64,000 nt of DNA, taken from the NCBI GenBank assembly GCA_002391275.1, contig DGSC01000014.1:1-64000 (forward strand), read 5' to 3'. Made by a program: the position numbers and the translations under genes. How positions within the stretch are numbered: position 1 is the first letter of the stretch; each line of letters opens with the position of its first letter. The notes beneath the pieces are model-generated. The model saw only the letters and a program-made list of their open reading frames with translations. It made no database searches and was not told the DNA's origin. This document shows, one piece after another, positions 50,988 to 59,391 of this stretch. The DNA is from Prevotellaceae bacterium UBA4372 (GTDB lineage: Bacteria; Bacteroidota; Bacteroidia; Bacteroidales; Bacteroidaceae).

Positions 50988-51682
50988 TAGAATTACGAAA
51001 TCAAGGTTCAGGGCAGCACACCCTGATTGCTCCAAGCTTGTTGGCTGCTAACTTTGCCAACTTGAGAGACGAGATGGAATGGTTCAACCAATCGGAGGCC
51101 GACTGGTTGCATCTGGACGTCATGGACGGCGTCTTCGTGCCTAACATCTCATTCGGTTTTCCCGTGCTTGAGCATGTGGCACGGCTTACGACGAAGCCTC
51201 TTGACGTGCACTTGATGATTGTGCAGCCCGACAAGTTCATCTCGCAGGTGCGGGACCTCGGTGCCGCTATCATGAATGTTCATCAGGAGGCGTGCGTGCA
51301 TCTCCACCGCACTATCCAGCAGATTCATGAGGCTGGCATGCGTGCCGCCGTCACGCTGAACCCGTCGACTCCCGTTTCCACTTTGGAGGAGATCATCTGC
51401 GATGTGGATGTTGTCATGCTCATGACTGTAAATCCAGGTTTCGGAGCGCAGAAGTTTATCGAGCATAGCCTTGACAAGGTGAAGCGTTTGCGTGAGCTTA
51501 TAGCCCGTTCGGGCTCGCATGCGCTCATCGAAGTCGATGGTGGTGTCAACCGTTCCACGGCTCCGCGTCTGGCGGCTGCCGGCGTCGACGTGTATGTTGC
51601 CGGCTCGGCACTCTATGGCAAGCCCGACCCTGTTAGCGAAGTGCATGAGCTCAAAGACATCATCAAGAAGGCTCTATGCTGA
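50984..51682 (+). CDS. rpe: Ribulose-phosphate 3-epimerase
   Basis: 232 residues of the TIM-barrel Rpe family, which interconverts ribulose-5-phosphate and xylulose-5-phosphate in the pentose phosphate pathway. Seen are LIAPSLLAANFANL, WLHLDVMDGVFVPNISFG with metal-binding His and Asp, LDVHLMI, DVVMLMTVNPGFGAQKFI and IEVDGGVNRSTAPRL. The N-terminus is about 11 residues longer than usual. comEC follows 42 bp after the stop on the same strand. Confidence 0.96.
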   Translation: MIELRNQGSGQHTLIAPSLLAANFANLRDEMEWFNQSEADWLHLDVMDGVFVPNISFGFPVLEHVARLTTKPLDVHLMIVQPDKFISQVRDLGAAIMNVHQEACVHLHRTIQQIHEAGMRAAVTLNPSTPVSTLEEIICDVDVVMLMTVNPGFGAQKFIEHSLDKVKRLRELIARSGSHALIEVDGGVNRSTAPRLAAAGVDVYVAGSALYGKPDPVSEVHELKDIIKKALC

Positions 51683-51724
51683 CAGGCTGCATCGTGAAAT
51701 AGCGGTTCAATCAGTTTGCATCGT

Positions 51725-53458
51725 ATGTCACGGCCAGTCTTGTTAATGCTTTTGTCGCTTGTGGCCGGCATCGTTGTTGCCGACAATCTTTTTTACGACC
51801 GATATGTTGTACCCACGTGGCTCGATGTAGTCACGTGGTTTTTTTGTTTCGTGATAGCCGTAGCCGCCCTGTTGATCTGGCGCCACCGGCAGTCTGAGGC
51901 GCTGGGCCGATATGTTTTTCCTTTGTTTGTAGGCCTGTTTTTCTTCGCCGTAGGACTTCAGCGCTATGCGACGTATGCCAAGGATGTACATGCGGCTTGG
52001 CATCAGCTTCCTTATCCTCCGGTCAATCAAGGTAATCCAGACGAATTTGACTATGTGAGATGGCGCTGGATTCAGGGCGCACACGATAGCACTTCGAGCC
52101 TGGCGCTTCTTCGTAGTCGTGCTGACAAGCTGAGAGATAAGCTGGTGAGGCAGTATCATCAGACGGCTGTCGACGGGCAGACAGCCGGCATCATCATTGC
52201 TTCTACGCTGGGTGACCGTTCGCAGCTTCACTATGAGACTCGGGATCTCTACGCTGCGGCCGGTGCCAGTCATCTGCTTGCCCTTTCGGGGTTGCACCTG
52301 AGCATTATTGTGGGCTTCATGCTGACCCTCCTGCGTGCTCGTCTCTTGCTGTCGCGCTGGCGCTTTCTGATGGGCGCTGCCGTGGTAGTATTCATCTGGT
52401 TCTATGCTTTTCTGGCTGGCCTGCCAACGTCGCTGGTCAGGGCCGCAACCATGACAAGCCTCTTTGTGTTTGGTATGCTCTCGCGTCGATATAGCACACC
52501 CCTTCAGTGGCTCATCCTCACAGCGTTGCTCCTGTTGCTGGTGCGTCCTGTGTTTCTCTTCGATGTGGGAGCCCAACTTTCGTTTGCCGCCGTAGCCGGG
52601 ATTCTTGTGATTCATCGGCGTATCGTGCTATGGGCTTTTGGCCATTGGCAAATTCAGCTTTTCAGGCTTCAGCGTCACCATCTCCTGTGGCCTCTGTCAT
52701 TGCTGTCGGTATCGCTTGCGGCGCAGGCTTTCACGTTGCCGTTGGTTGCGTATTATTTCCATCGACTGCCGCTGTATGCGCCGCTGTTCAATATCGTGTT
52801 TATCCCTGTGACAACGGTCTTAATCTTGGGGGCCTTGGTGCTTTTGGCTGTTTCCTTTGTAGGAATGTTGGCTCCGCTGGCCCTGCTCCTGAGCCGTGCC
52901 TTGTCGTTTCTGGTGACTTTCCAGATGGGGGTGATGCAGTTCGAGGTGTCGTTGCCAGGAGCTGTCGTCCACGATTTCTGGAGTCGTAAGGCTCAGCCCC
53001 AGGTGGTCGTGTACAACAACCGCCGTTGTCCTGCCCTGCATGTGATAGCTGCTCCAGACAAGAGCTGGCTGCTTACGCCTCAGCCCGATTCTGTGTCCGT
53101 AGGCATGAGATATATAGCTTCCTCGTTTTGGGAAAAGCGTCTAACTGCAGCTCCTGTAGTCCTTGGCGGCCAGCATGTGATAGCCCTTGACAATGGTTTC
53201 AAGGCCGTAATGATAGATGGGGTAGTGGCGGAGACACAGGAAAAACATGCTCCTTCCGATGTGGACCTTCTCTGGCTCACCCATGGCTGTTCAGAAAACC
53301 GTGTCAGCGATTTCGTGAGCCTGTATAAGCCGCAATTGCTCGTCTTGGATGCCAGCCTCCCTCGCTGGAGACGTCGGCAGCTGAGGCGGCAAGCCGAAAG
53401 GGTAGGGGTGAGCGTCTATGATATAGCAGAGCGTGGAGCCCTCAAGGTCAAGCTCTAA
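51725..53458 (+). CDS. comEC: ComEC/Rec2-type competence membrane protein
   Basis: 577 residues from the ATG at 51725 (a TTG lies three codons earlier). Several transmembrane segments surround the Competence core, whose motif HLLALSGLHLSIIVGFML lies near residues 180-200, followed by YAFLAGLPTSLVRAATMTSLFV. ComEC forms the channel for single-stranded DNA uptake across the inner membrane. The C-terminal region (about 440-577) resembles the beta-lactamase-like domain in outline (LLWLTHGCSENRVSDF) but lacks the HxHxDH metal motif, so it may be inactive as a nuclease. Shorter ComEC proteins of this kind occur in Bacteroidales. Confidence 0.88.
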   Translation: MSRPVLLMLLSLVAGIVVADNLFYDRYVVPTWLDVVTWFFCFVIAVAALLIWRHRQSEALGRYVFPLFVGLFFFAVGLQRYATYAKDVHAAWHQLPYPPVNQGNPDEFDYVRWRWIQGAHDSTSSLALLRSRADKLRDKLVRQYHQTAVDGQTAGIIIASTLGDRSQLHYETRDLYAAAGASHLLALSGLHLSIIVGFMLTLLRARLLLSRWRFLMGAAVVVFIWFYAFLAGLPTSLVRAATMTSLFVFGMLSRRYSTPLQWLILTALLLLLVRPVFLFDVGAQLSFAAVAGILVIHRRIVLWAFGHWQIQLFRLQRHHLLWPLSLLSVSLAAQAFTLPLVAYYFHRLPLYAPLFNIVFIPVTTVLILGALVLLAVSFVGMLAPLALLLSRALSFLVTFQMGVMQFEVSLPGAVVHDFWSRKAQPQVVVYNNRRCPALHVIAAPDKSWLLTPQPDSVSVGMRYIASSFWEKRLTAAPVVLGGQHVIALDNGFKAVMIDGVVAETQEKHAPSDVDLLWLTHGCSENRVSDFVSLYKPQLLVLDASLPRWRRRQLRRQAERVGVSVYDIAERGALKVKL

Positions 53459-53484
53459 AGTTGTTTGCGTGGGGACGAAAAAAC

Positions 53485-53545
53485 AATGCGGCCAAGTAAA
53501 AAGCCCAACATTACTCTTCGTTTGAGCTTTTTACTTGGCCGCATT
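53485..53545. terminator. Hairpin with a 20-bp perfect stem after comEC
   Basis: AATGCGGCCAAGTAAAAAGC and its exact complement lie across a 21-nt loop. It lies between the convergent comEC and chromate transporter genes and carries A/T runs inside the stem, so it may terminate in both directions, though no long T run follows. Confidence 0.55.
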
Positions 53546-53555
53546 ATTCAATACG

Positions 53556-53632
53556 CTTAGGCGCATCGTGCAATTCTCTTAGGTGCATTGACCAATTCTC
53601 TTAGGCGCATCGACCAATTCTCTTAGGTGAAT
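53556..53632 (+). repeat. 22-bp tandem repeat array, site 3
   Basis: CTTAGG starts at 53556, 53578, 53600 and 53622, exactly 22 bp apart. Units read CTTAGGCGCATCGACCAATTCT or close variants. It follows the 20-bp-stem hairpin directly. Confidence 0.92.
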
Positions 53633-53645
53633 ATTTCTACGCTCT

Positions 53646-54218
53646 TTAGAGAAGCAGGATTCCAACCAAAGCACAAAAGAGAAGTGTGCGGATAGGATTG
53701 AGTTTGTAGACCTGACATCCAATCATCGTTCCCAAGAAGATGGCCACGCTAATATAGAAGTGCCAAGGGCTTTCGCCCGGGCTTGAGAAGTTCTCCCGCG
53801 TCATCAGGAGCAGGCTGGCGGCAGCCAACAGCCCTACCACAGCCGGGCGAAGTCCCATAAAGACATGCTCGACCACCGGATGGTGCTTGTACTGCATCAG
53901 GAACTTTGATATGACAATCATCAGGATGAACGAAGGCAACACAACCGCAAAGGTCGCCGTTACCGACCCGAGAATGCCCATCCAATGCTCGCCGCCGGCG
54001 TTGACCACGGACGTGTAGCCTACGTAAGTAGCCGAATTGATGCCGATAGGGCCGGGCGTCATCTGCGACACAGCCACGATGTCGGTGAACTCACCCATCG
54101 TCATCCAATGGTGGTTCGTCACGACTTCGCCCTGTATCATGGAAATCATGGCATAGCCTCCGCCGAAGCCAAAGAGGCCGATAAGAAAGAAGGTGTAGAA
54201 GAGTTGTAGGTAAATCAT
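53646..54218 (-). CDS. Chromate transporter family half-protein (second gene)
   Basis: 190 residues, about six hydrophobic segments. FGFGGGYAMISMIQGEVV near the N-terminus and the TPGPIGINSATYVGY motif (TPGPI/V) mark the CHR family. Bacteria often carry two adjacent half-size CHR genes acting together, as here, with a gap of 3 bp. Members export chromate or move sulfate-like anions; many are of unknown substrate. Confidence 0.88.
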   Translation of the reverse strand: MIYLQLFYTFFLIGLFGFGGGYAMISMIQGEVVTNHHWMTMGEFTDIVAVSQMTPGPIGINSATYVGYTSVVNAGGEHWMGILGSVTATFAVVLPSFILMIVISKFLMQYKHHPVVEHVFMGLRPAVVGLLAAASLLLMTRENFSSPGESPWHFYISVAIFLGTMIGCQVYKLNPIRTLLFCALVGILLL

Positions 54219-54221
54219 GGT

Positions 54222-54821
54222 CTATTTCACATTAACGAGCCTGCCATAGAGATAGCCACCGGTGCCGGCGGCTACGATAATCCAGATGGGCGAGACGCCG
54301 AACATCCAGATGAGGAAGGCGCCCAGCACGGGAATCCACACGTTTGTCCAACCTATTTTTGCCGTTTGAGCCATCTTGAATGTAGGGGCGGCAATGAGGG
54401 CTACGACGCACGGACGTATGCCTCGGAATGCACGTGCCACCCACTCATTGTCCTGAAACTGACGGAAGAAAAGGGCTATGGCTAAGATGATGAGGAAGGA
54501 AGGCATGATACATCCAAGCGTAGACATGAGCGCTCCCGTCATGCCTCGTAGCTTGTAACCGATGAAGATGGCGATATTCACTGCGAAGATGCCCGGGCAC
54601 GACTGCGCTACGGCCATAAGGTCGAGCAAATCCTCGCGCGAAATCCATTGCTTCTCGTCGACCACCTTTGCCTCAATGAGCGGTATCATGGCATAACCGC
54701 CCCCGATGGTAAACAGGCCGATGTGGAAGAAAGTAGTGAATAAAGACCAGCTCCCATCCTCTCCCATCAGGGAAGAATGGGGCTGGTTTGATGTGTTTTC
54801 TTGTGGAATTATCGGTGTCAT
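54222..54821 (-). CDS. Chromate transporter family half-protein (first gene), with a repeat in its N-terminus
   Basis: 199 residues from the first ATG; 181 from the ATG at 54767. The family region starts SWSLFTTFFHIGLFTIGGGY and contains SCPGIFAVNIAIFIGY. The extra N-terminal residues (MTPIIPQENTSNQPHSSL) and the alternative start MGEDGS are encoded partly by a GC-rich palindrome at 54747-54786, so the repeat either extends the protein or supplies its start codon. Expected to form a pair with the following half-protein. Confidence 0.86.
   Translation of the reverse strand: MTPIIPQENTSNQPHSSLMGEDGSWSLFTTFFHIGLFTIGGGYAMIPLIEAKVVDEKQWISREDLLDLMAVAQSCPGIFAVNIAIFIGYKLRGMTGALMSTLGCIMPSFLIILAIALFFRQFQDNEWVARAFRGIRPCVVALIAAPTFKMAQTAKIGWTNVWIPVLGAFLIWMFGVSPIWIIVAAGTGGYLYGRLVNVK
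54747..54786 (-). repeat. GC-rich palindrome at the start of the chromate transporter gene
   Basis: CCAGCTCCCATCC faces GAATGGGGCTGG in a stem that starts at both ends with CCAG/CTGG. It resembles in layout the palindromes at pth, the Hsp15-like gene and fmt. Confidence 0.5.
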
Positions 54822-54864
54822 ATCATGAATTTCAAAAAGGCTTTACATTGCAGACGCTTGCTCT

Positions 54865-57800
54865 TTATGAGCGCGACCGGGCGCTTTCACACCAAACCCT
54901 TGCATTCACGAATGCTTCTATCCAAGGTGTCACTTCGTCCTGGCGACGGGCTTCAGGGTAATAGGCACACTGCCAGGGGAAGATTGCACGTTCGAGGTGG
55001 GGCATCATGGCCAGATGACGACCATCGGCCGAGCAGAGACCGGCTACGCCATAGTCTGAGCCATTGGGGTTGGCCGGATAAGCGTCGTAGCTGTACTTGG
55101 CAACGACGTTGTAAGCCTTCTCAGGCTTGGGCAGGTGGAACTTGCCTTCGCCATGGGCTACCCAGATGCCGAGCTTGCTGCCGGCAAGCGAGCTGAAGAG
55201 GACGCTGTTGTTCTCGGGAATCGTCAGACCGAGGAAGGCCGATTCGAACTTGCGGCTGTCATTATGTAGCATCTTCTCCTCGTCGGAGCCAAGAAGGTTC
55301 AGCTCAACCATCAGCTGGCAACCATTGCAAATACCGAGAGAGAGTGTGTCCTTGCGGGCATAGAAGCGGTCGAGGGCTGCCTTGGCCTTGGGGTTGAAGA
55401 GGAACGCGCCTGCCCAGCCCTTAGCCGAGCCCAGGACATCGCTGTTGGAGAAGCCTCCGCAGAAGACAATCATCTGTAAGTCGTCGAGCGTCTCGCGGCC
55501 GGTGATGAGATCGGTCATCATGACGTCCTTCACATCGAAACCTGCAAGATAGAGGCAGTAGGCCATCTCGCGCTCGCCATTTGTTCCCTTCTCGCGGATG
55601 ATGGCAGCCTTTGGCTTCGCGGCCGACGGTCCGGCTTCGTCCTTCCAACGGTCGGGATTGAGGCCATATTGTGCAAGCTTCCCGGTGAAAGATGGTCTGA
55701 ACTTCCACTCCAGAGGCTGGTGCTTGTAGTTCTCTGCACGCTGGTCGGCACAGCCATTCATGCTCTGTTTGCCGTCGAGACGATGTGAAGGTGCGAACCA
55801 AACGTCGCGCAGGGCGTCGATATCGAGCGTCTCCTCGAAGTCGCCTTTACGGACTCTTATGCTGCGTTCACGCGCAGGCGTACCTATATATATATATCCT
55901 ACACCTGCATCGTCCAACAACTCCTTGAACTCGGCTTCGTTCTTTGTGCTTACCTGCACGACGACGCCTGGGTTCTCGGCAAACAGAATCTTCACGATGT
56001 CGTCGGTCTCGAAGTTCACCAGGTTAATCTTCATGCCACCATGCGTATTGGCAAAACACATCTCAAGCAAGGTGGTGATGAGGCCTCCGGCCGAGATGTC
56101 GTGGCCTGCAAGCAGGAGGCCGCGCTTCACACATTCTTGCACAGCATTGAATGTATCGCGGAAATATTCCGGGTTCGTGCAAGTGGGCACATCGGAACCC
56201 ACACGGCCGTGAGCTTGTGCATACGCGCTTCCGCCGAGGCGAAGCTCATCGAAAGAGAAGTCGATATGATAGAGAGCGCTCTTAGGTTCATCGGCCAGAA
56301 CGGGGCTTACGACCTTGCGAATGTTGCTGACTTCACCGCCGGAAGTGACGATGACCGTACCCGGGGCAATCACTTTTGTTCCGTCAGGGTATTTCTGAGT
56401 CATGGAGAGACTGTCCTTTCCGGTCGGGACGTTAATCTCAAGGTCGCAGCAGAAATCAGACAATGCCTCTACGGCCTGATACAGACGGGCATCCTCGCCT
56501 TTCTGAGAACGGCAGGGCCACATCCAGTTTGCGCTTAGGCTCACACTGTCGAGCCCCTCGGTGAGTGGTGCCCAGACGATGTTAGTGAGGCTTTCTGCGA
56601 CAGAAAGAACCGATCCGGCAGCAGGATTGGCCAAGCCTGCTTGCGGAGCATGACCAAGCGCTGTGGCTATGCCCGTGGTGCCACGATAGTCGAGGGCTAC
56701 CACGCCACAGTCTGACAACGGCAACTGAATTTCTCCTTGACATTGTTGACGTGCTATCTTGCCCGTGACGGAGCGGTCTACCTTGTTGGTTAGCCAATCC
56801 TTGCAGGCTACGGCTTCGAGCGAGAGCACTTTCGAGAGAATGCTGTTGAGGCTTGACGTTTGTGGCTTGATGCTTTGCTCCGTTTGGCTGCCCTCAGCCT
56901 TTAATTCTATATGTTCAACAGGTGCGTAGCAGCGTTCCACGGTCTCGTCTACCATTATGGTTTTCGGTGAATGTCCGAACATCTGTGCCACGTCGAGGTC
57001 GAAGGGACGTACCCCGTCCGCCTGTTCGAAAGCGAAGTGAGCGTCGCCTGTTGTTTCGCCTACGACATAGAGCGGAGCCCGTTCACGCTCGGCTATTTGG
57101 CGTACGTGGTCGAGATGTTCCTCCTGAATCAGCAGGCCCATGCGTTCCTGACTCTCGTTAGCGATGATTTCTTTGGCAGAAAGGGTGGGGTCGCCGATAG
57201 GCAATTTCGACATATCTATCAGTCCGCCGCAGTCTTCAACGAGTTCGCTCAGGCAATTAACGTGGCCCGCAGAACCATGGTCGTGAATGCTGACGACAGG
57301 ATTCACTTCTTCCTCGCACAACGAGCGCACAAGGTTGTATGCTCTTTTCTGCATCTCGGGATTGGCGCGCTGAACGGCGTTCAGTTCTATGCCACTGCTG
57401 TAGCGGCCGGTGTCGACAGAGCTCACGGAGCCTCCTCCGAGTCCGATGCGATAGTTGTCGCCACCTACGACAACGATTTTGTTGCCTTTCTCGGGGGTGC
57501 CTTTCAGGCAGTCGCGCTTGGTTCCATAGCCTACGCCTCCGGCAAGCATGATGACTTTGTCGTAACCATATTGCTCGCCATTCTCTTCATGCTCGAAGGT
57601 GAGCACCGATCCGGTAATGAGTGGCTGTCCGAATTTGTTGCCGAAGTCGCTGGCGCCGTTGCTCGCTTTGATAAGAATCTGCTCGGGTGTCTGGTAGAGC
57701 CATGGGCGTTGACTGCTCGGGTAGCTGGTCATGTAGACCGCCGTGCCTGCTATTGGCCACGAACCTGTACCGCCGCCCATGCGGTCGCGTATTTCGCCTC

Positions 57801-58599
57801 CGGTGCCTGTGCTTGCCCCGTTGAAGGGTTCCACCGTGGTGGGGAAGTTATGTGTCTCGGCTTTAATGCTGATCACGCTTTCGATAGGTTTTACGCGGAA
57901 GTAGTCGCTTGTAGCATGATCGGCAGGTGCAAACTGTTCTACGACAGGCCCCTCAGCAAAGGCCACATTGTCCTTGTATGCCGAGATGATCTTGTGAGGA
58001 TTCTCTTGAGTCGTGCGCTTGATCATCTGGAAGAGGCTGTTAGGCATTTCTTTGCCGTCGATGACGAACGTGCCGCCAAAGATTTTGTGCCGGCAGTGTT
58101 CGCTGTTGATTTGTGCGAAGCCGAACACTTCGCTGTCTGTGAGCTGGCGGCCGAGCTGATGTTCTACGGTGTGTAGATATTCTATTTCCTCGGGTGAGAG
58201 CGCAAGCCCTTCCTGTTCGTTGTATGCTTCCAGGTCGGTTATCTGCTGGATAGGTGCAGGTTTGATGTCGACGGTGAAGATTTCTTGGTCAAGCCCTTGG
58301 TACATGCGTTGTAGCATAGGGTCGTGCTCGGCGTCTTCGCTGTCCACGGGGAAGAATTCTTCTATACGCAGAATGCCGCTGAGACCCATGTTTTGTGTGA
58401 TCTCAACGGCATTTGTGCTCCAAGGAGTTATCATCTCGCGGCGAGGGCCTATGAAGAAGCCCGTGAGTTGTGCGGTGTCAATCGGTGATGCGTCACCGTA
58501 GAGCCATGCGAGTTTATTGGTCTCTTCCTGACTGAGCTTATGGTTGGCCTGTGTGGCGATGATGCTCTGAGTCGGAGTTCTGAAAAAGAAAATAGCCAT
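54865..58599 (-). CDS. purL: Phosphoribosylformylglycinamidine synthase (single-chain)
   Basis: 1244 residues from the ATG at 58599, the normal size of the large PurL; 53 more open residues upstream are ignored. It converts FGAR plus glutamine to FGAM in purine synthesis. Seen are the AIR-synthase-type regions (SEHCRHKIF, KAETHNFPTTVEPFNGASTGTGGEIRD, HDHGSAGHVNCLSELV, HDISAGGLITTLLEM) and a C-terminal glutaminase domain with GGFSNSDVLGSAKGW, the nucleophile in LGICNGCQLMVEL, and WVAHGEGKFHLP. A -7 box lies about 36 nt upstream. Long antisense open frames inside are by-products of codon bias. Confidence 0.96.
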   Translation of the reverse strand: MAIFFFRTPTQSIIATQANHKLSQEETNKLAWLYGDASPIDTAQLTGFFIGPRREMITPWSTNAVEITQNMGLSGILRIEEFFPVDSEDAEHDPMLQRMYQGLDQEIFTVDIKPAPIQQITDLEAYNEQEGLALSPEEIEYLHTVEHQLGRQLTDSEVFGFAQINSEHCRHKIFGGTFVIDGKEMPNSLFQMIKRTTQENPHKIISAYKDNVAFAEGPVVEQFAPADHATSDYFRVKPIESVISIKAETHNFPTTVEPFNGASTGTGGEIRDRMGGGTGSWPIAGTAVYMTSYPSSQRPWLYQTPEQILIKASNGASDFGNKFGQPLITGSVLTFEHEENGEQYGYDKVIMLAGGVGYGTKRDCLKGTPEKGNKIVVVGGDNYRIGLGGGSVSSVDTGRYSSGIELNAVQRANPEMQKRAYNLVRSLCEEEVNPVVSIHDHGSAGHVNCLSELVEDCGGLIDMSKLPIGDPTLSAKEIIANESQERMGLLIQEEHLDHVRQIAERERAPLYVVGETTGDAHFAFEQADGVRPFDLDVAQMFGHSPKTIMVDETVERCYAPVEHIELKAEGSQTEQSIKPQTSSLNSILSKVLSLEAVACKDWLTNKVDRSVTGKIARQQCQGEIQLPLSDCGVVALDYRGTTGIATALGHAPQAGLANPAAGSVLSVAESLTNIVWAPLTEGLDSVSLSANWMWPCRSQKGEDARLYQAVEALSDFCCDLEINVPTGKDSLSMTQKYPDGTKVIAPGTVIVTSGGEVSNIRKVVSPVLADEPKSALYHIDFSFDELRLGGSAYAQAHGRVGSDVPTCTNPEYFRDTFNAVQECVKRGLLLAGHDISAGGLITTLLEMCFANTHGGMKINLVNFETDDIVKILFAENPGVVVQVSTKNEAEFKELLDDAGVGYIYIGTPARERSIRVRKGDFEETLDIDALRDVWFAPSHRLDGKQSMNGCADQRAENYKHQPLEWKFRPSFTGKLAQYGLNPDRWKDEAGPSAAKPKAAIIREKGTNGEREMAYCLYLAGFDVKDVMMTDLITGRETLDDLQMIVFCGGFSNSDVLGSAKGWAGAFLFNPKAKAALDRFYARKDTLSLGICNGCQLMVELNLLGSDEEKMLHNDSRKFESAFLGLTIPENNSVLFSSLAGSKLGIWVAHGEGKFHLPKPEKAYNVVAKYSYDAYPANPNGSDYGVAGLCSADGRHLAMMPHLERAIFPWQCAYYPEARRQDEVTPWIEAFVNARVWCESARSRS

Positions 58600-58634
58600 A
58601 ATGGTAAAGTGTAAGTGTTCTTTTATTTTGCGTG

Positions 58635-58642
58635 CAAAGATA
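58635..58642 (-). promoter_or_regulatory. -7 promoter element for purL
   Basis: Reads TATCTTTG on the minus strand, exact TAnnTTTG, about 36 bp before the ATG. The nearest TTG-like -33 box is about 24 bp away, slightly long. Confidence 0.5.
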
Positions 58643-58710
58643 CAATATAAAGTTGATAAATAGCCACAAGAAACAAAAAATATTTTATGTCTGAGTACTT
58701 TGCACAAAAG

Positions 58711-58749
58711 AAAAATCCCGAGAGGCCAATGATGATGGTCTTCGGGAGT
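58711..58749 (-). terminator. Terminator of the PUR-like gene
   Basis: On the minus strand CTCCCGAAGACC pairs with the later CTCTCGGGA arm and TTTTTC follows. It ends the DUF3276 transcript before purL begins. Confidence 0.6.
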
Positions 58750-58887
58750 TATGGTCATTGCCTGCCAATGACAACCGCCTCCCTTGCTGAGAGACTTGCG
58801 TGGTTGCTTGGCACGGTAGCGTCAGGCGTCAGTAGCGCCGTAGCCGTATTGTATGTGATAGTGGTAAAAGCTGGTGGAAGCTGTTGC

Positions 58888-59229
58888 TTAGAACTCAATG
58901 TCTTCCAGCTCAATCTCGCTACGTGGTTCCTCTGGCCGTTGCTCTACGGGTCCTTGCTGTTCGTAGATGAAACGCATGGCGTCGGCCAACGCTCCTGTGA
59001 ACTTCTCGAAATCCTCTGGGTAGACGAATAGTTTATGCTTCTCGAATGTCACTTGAGGCATTTCCATGTCGCCGCTCACGATTTTCTTGCTTTCGGTCAG
59101 CGATAAATACATGTCCCCTTTGCTGCTTTTCTTTACATCGATGTAGTAGAGGCGTTTTCCTGCCTTGATAGCTTTTGAGAACAAGATGTCGCGTTCCTTG
59201 CTGCTACCGTCCTTAAAATTGTCTTTCAT
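58888..59229 (-). CDS. DUF3276/PUR-alpha-like nucleic-acid-binding protein
   Basis: 113 residues from the ATG at 59229, chosen because a full promoter (59269-59301) lies just upstream and inside the longer open frame. The core KRLYYIDVKKSSKGDMYLSL and KLFVYPEDFEKFTGALADAM matches the short single-PUR-repeat family of Bacteroidetes and spirochaetes. It ends in an acidic Glu/Pro-rich tail. Members bind single-stranded DNA or RNA; in vivo role is unclear. Monocistronic, with its own terminator. Confidence 0.85.
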   Translation of the reverse strand: MKDNFKDGSSKERDILFSKAIKAGKRLYYIDVKKSSKGDMYLSLTESKKIVSGDMEMPQVTFEKHKLFVYPEDFEKFTGALADAMRFIYEQQGPVEQRPEEPRSEIELEDIEF

Positions 59230-59268
59230 TTGTTGTGTTTCAAAGTGTATTTTATCATTTTTGCGTGC

Positions 59269-59301
59269 CAAAAGTAGGCAATATTTGCCAAACAACCCAA
59301 A
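59269..59301 (-). promoter_or_regulatory. Bacteroidetes promoter for the PUR-like gene
   Basis: On the minus strand TTTG (59298-59301), a 21-bp spacer, then TACTTTTG (59269-59276). Predicted start of transcription is about 35 nt before the ATG at 59229. Confidence 0.7.
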
Positions 59302-59350
59302 TTTTTCTGAAAAACTTGAGGCTCTACTATTATTATTCGGCCAAAATGAC

Positions 59351-59358
59351 TACTTTTG
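59351..59358 (+). promoter_or_regulatory. -7 promoter element for nusB
   Basis: TACTTTTG followed by CGC, about 34 bp upstream of the ATG at 59392. It supports that start over an upstream in-frame codon that would lie on the promoter itself. Confidence 0.55.
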
Positions 59359-59391
59359 CGCTCGCAAATAGCATCATTCTTTACTTTTTTT

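Noticed and set aside
56971..58176. 401-residue open frame antisense to purL
   Set aside because: It lies fully inside purL, whose protein shows all family motifs; long antisense frames arise from codon bias.
58600..58758. N-terminal extension of PurL by 53 residues
   Set aside because: It would cover the purL -7 promoter element, and PurL starting at 58599 has the normal family length and start.
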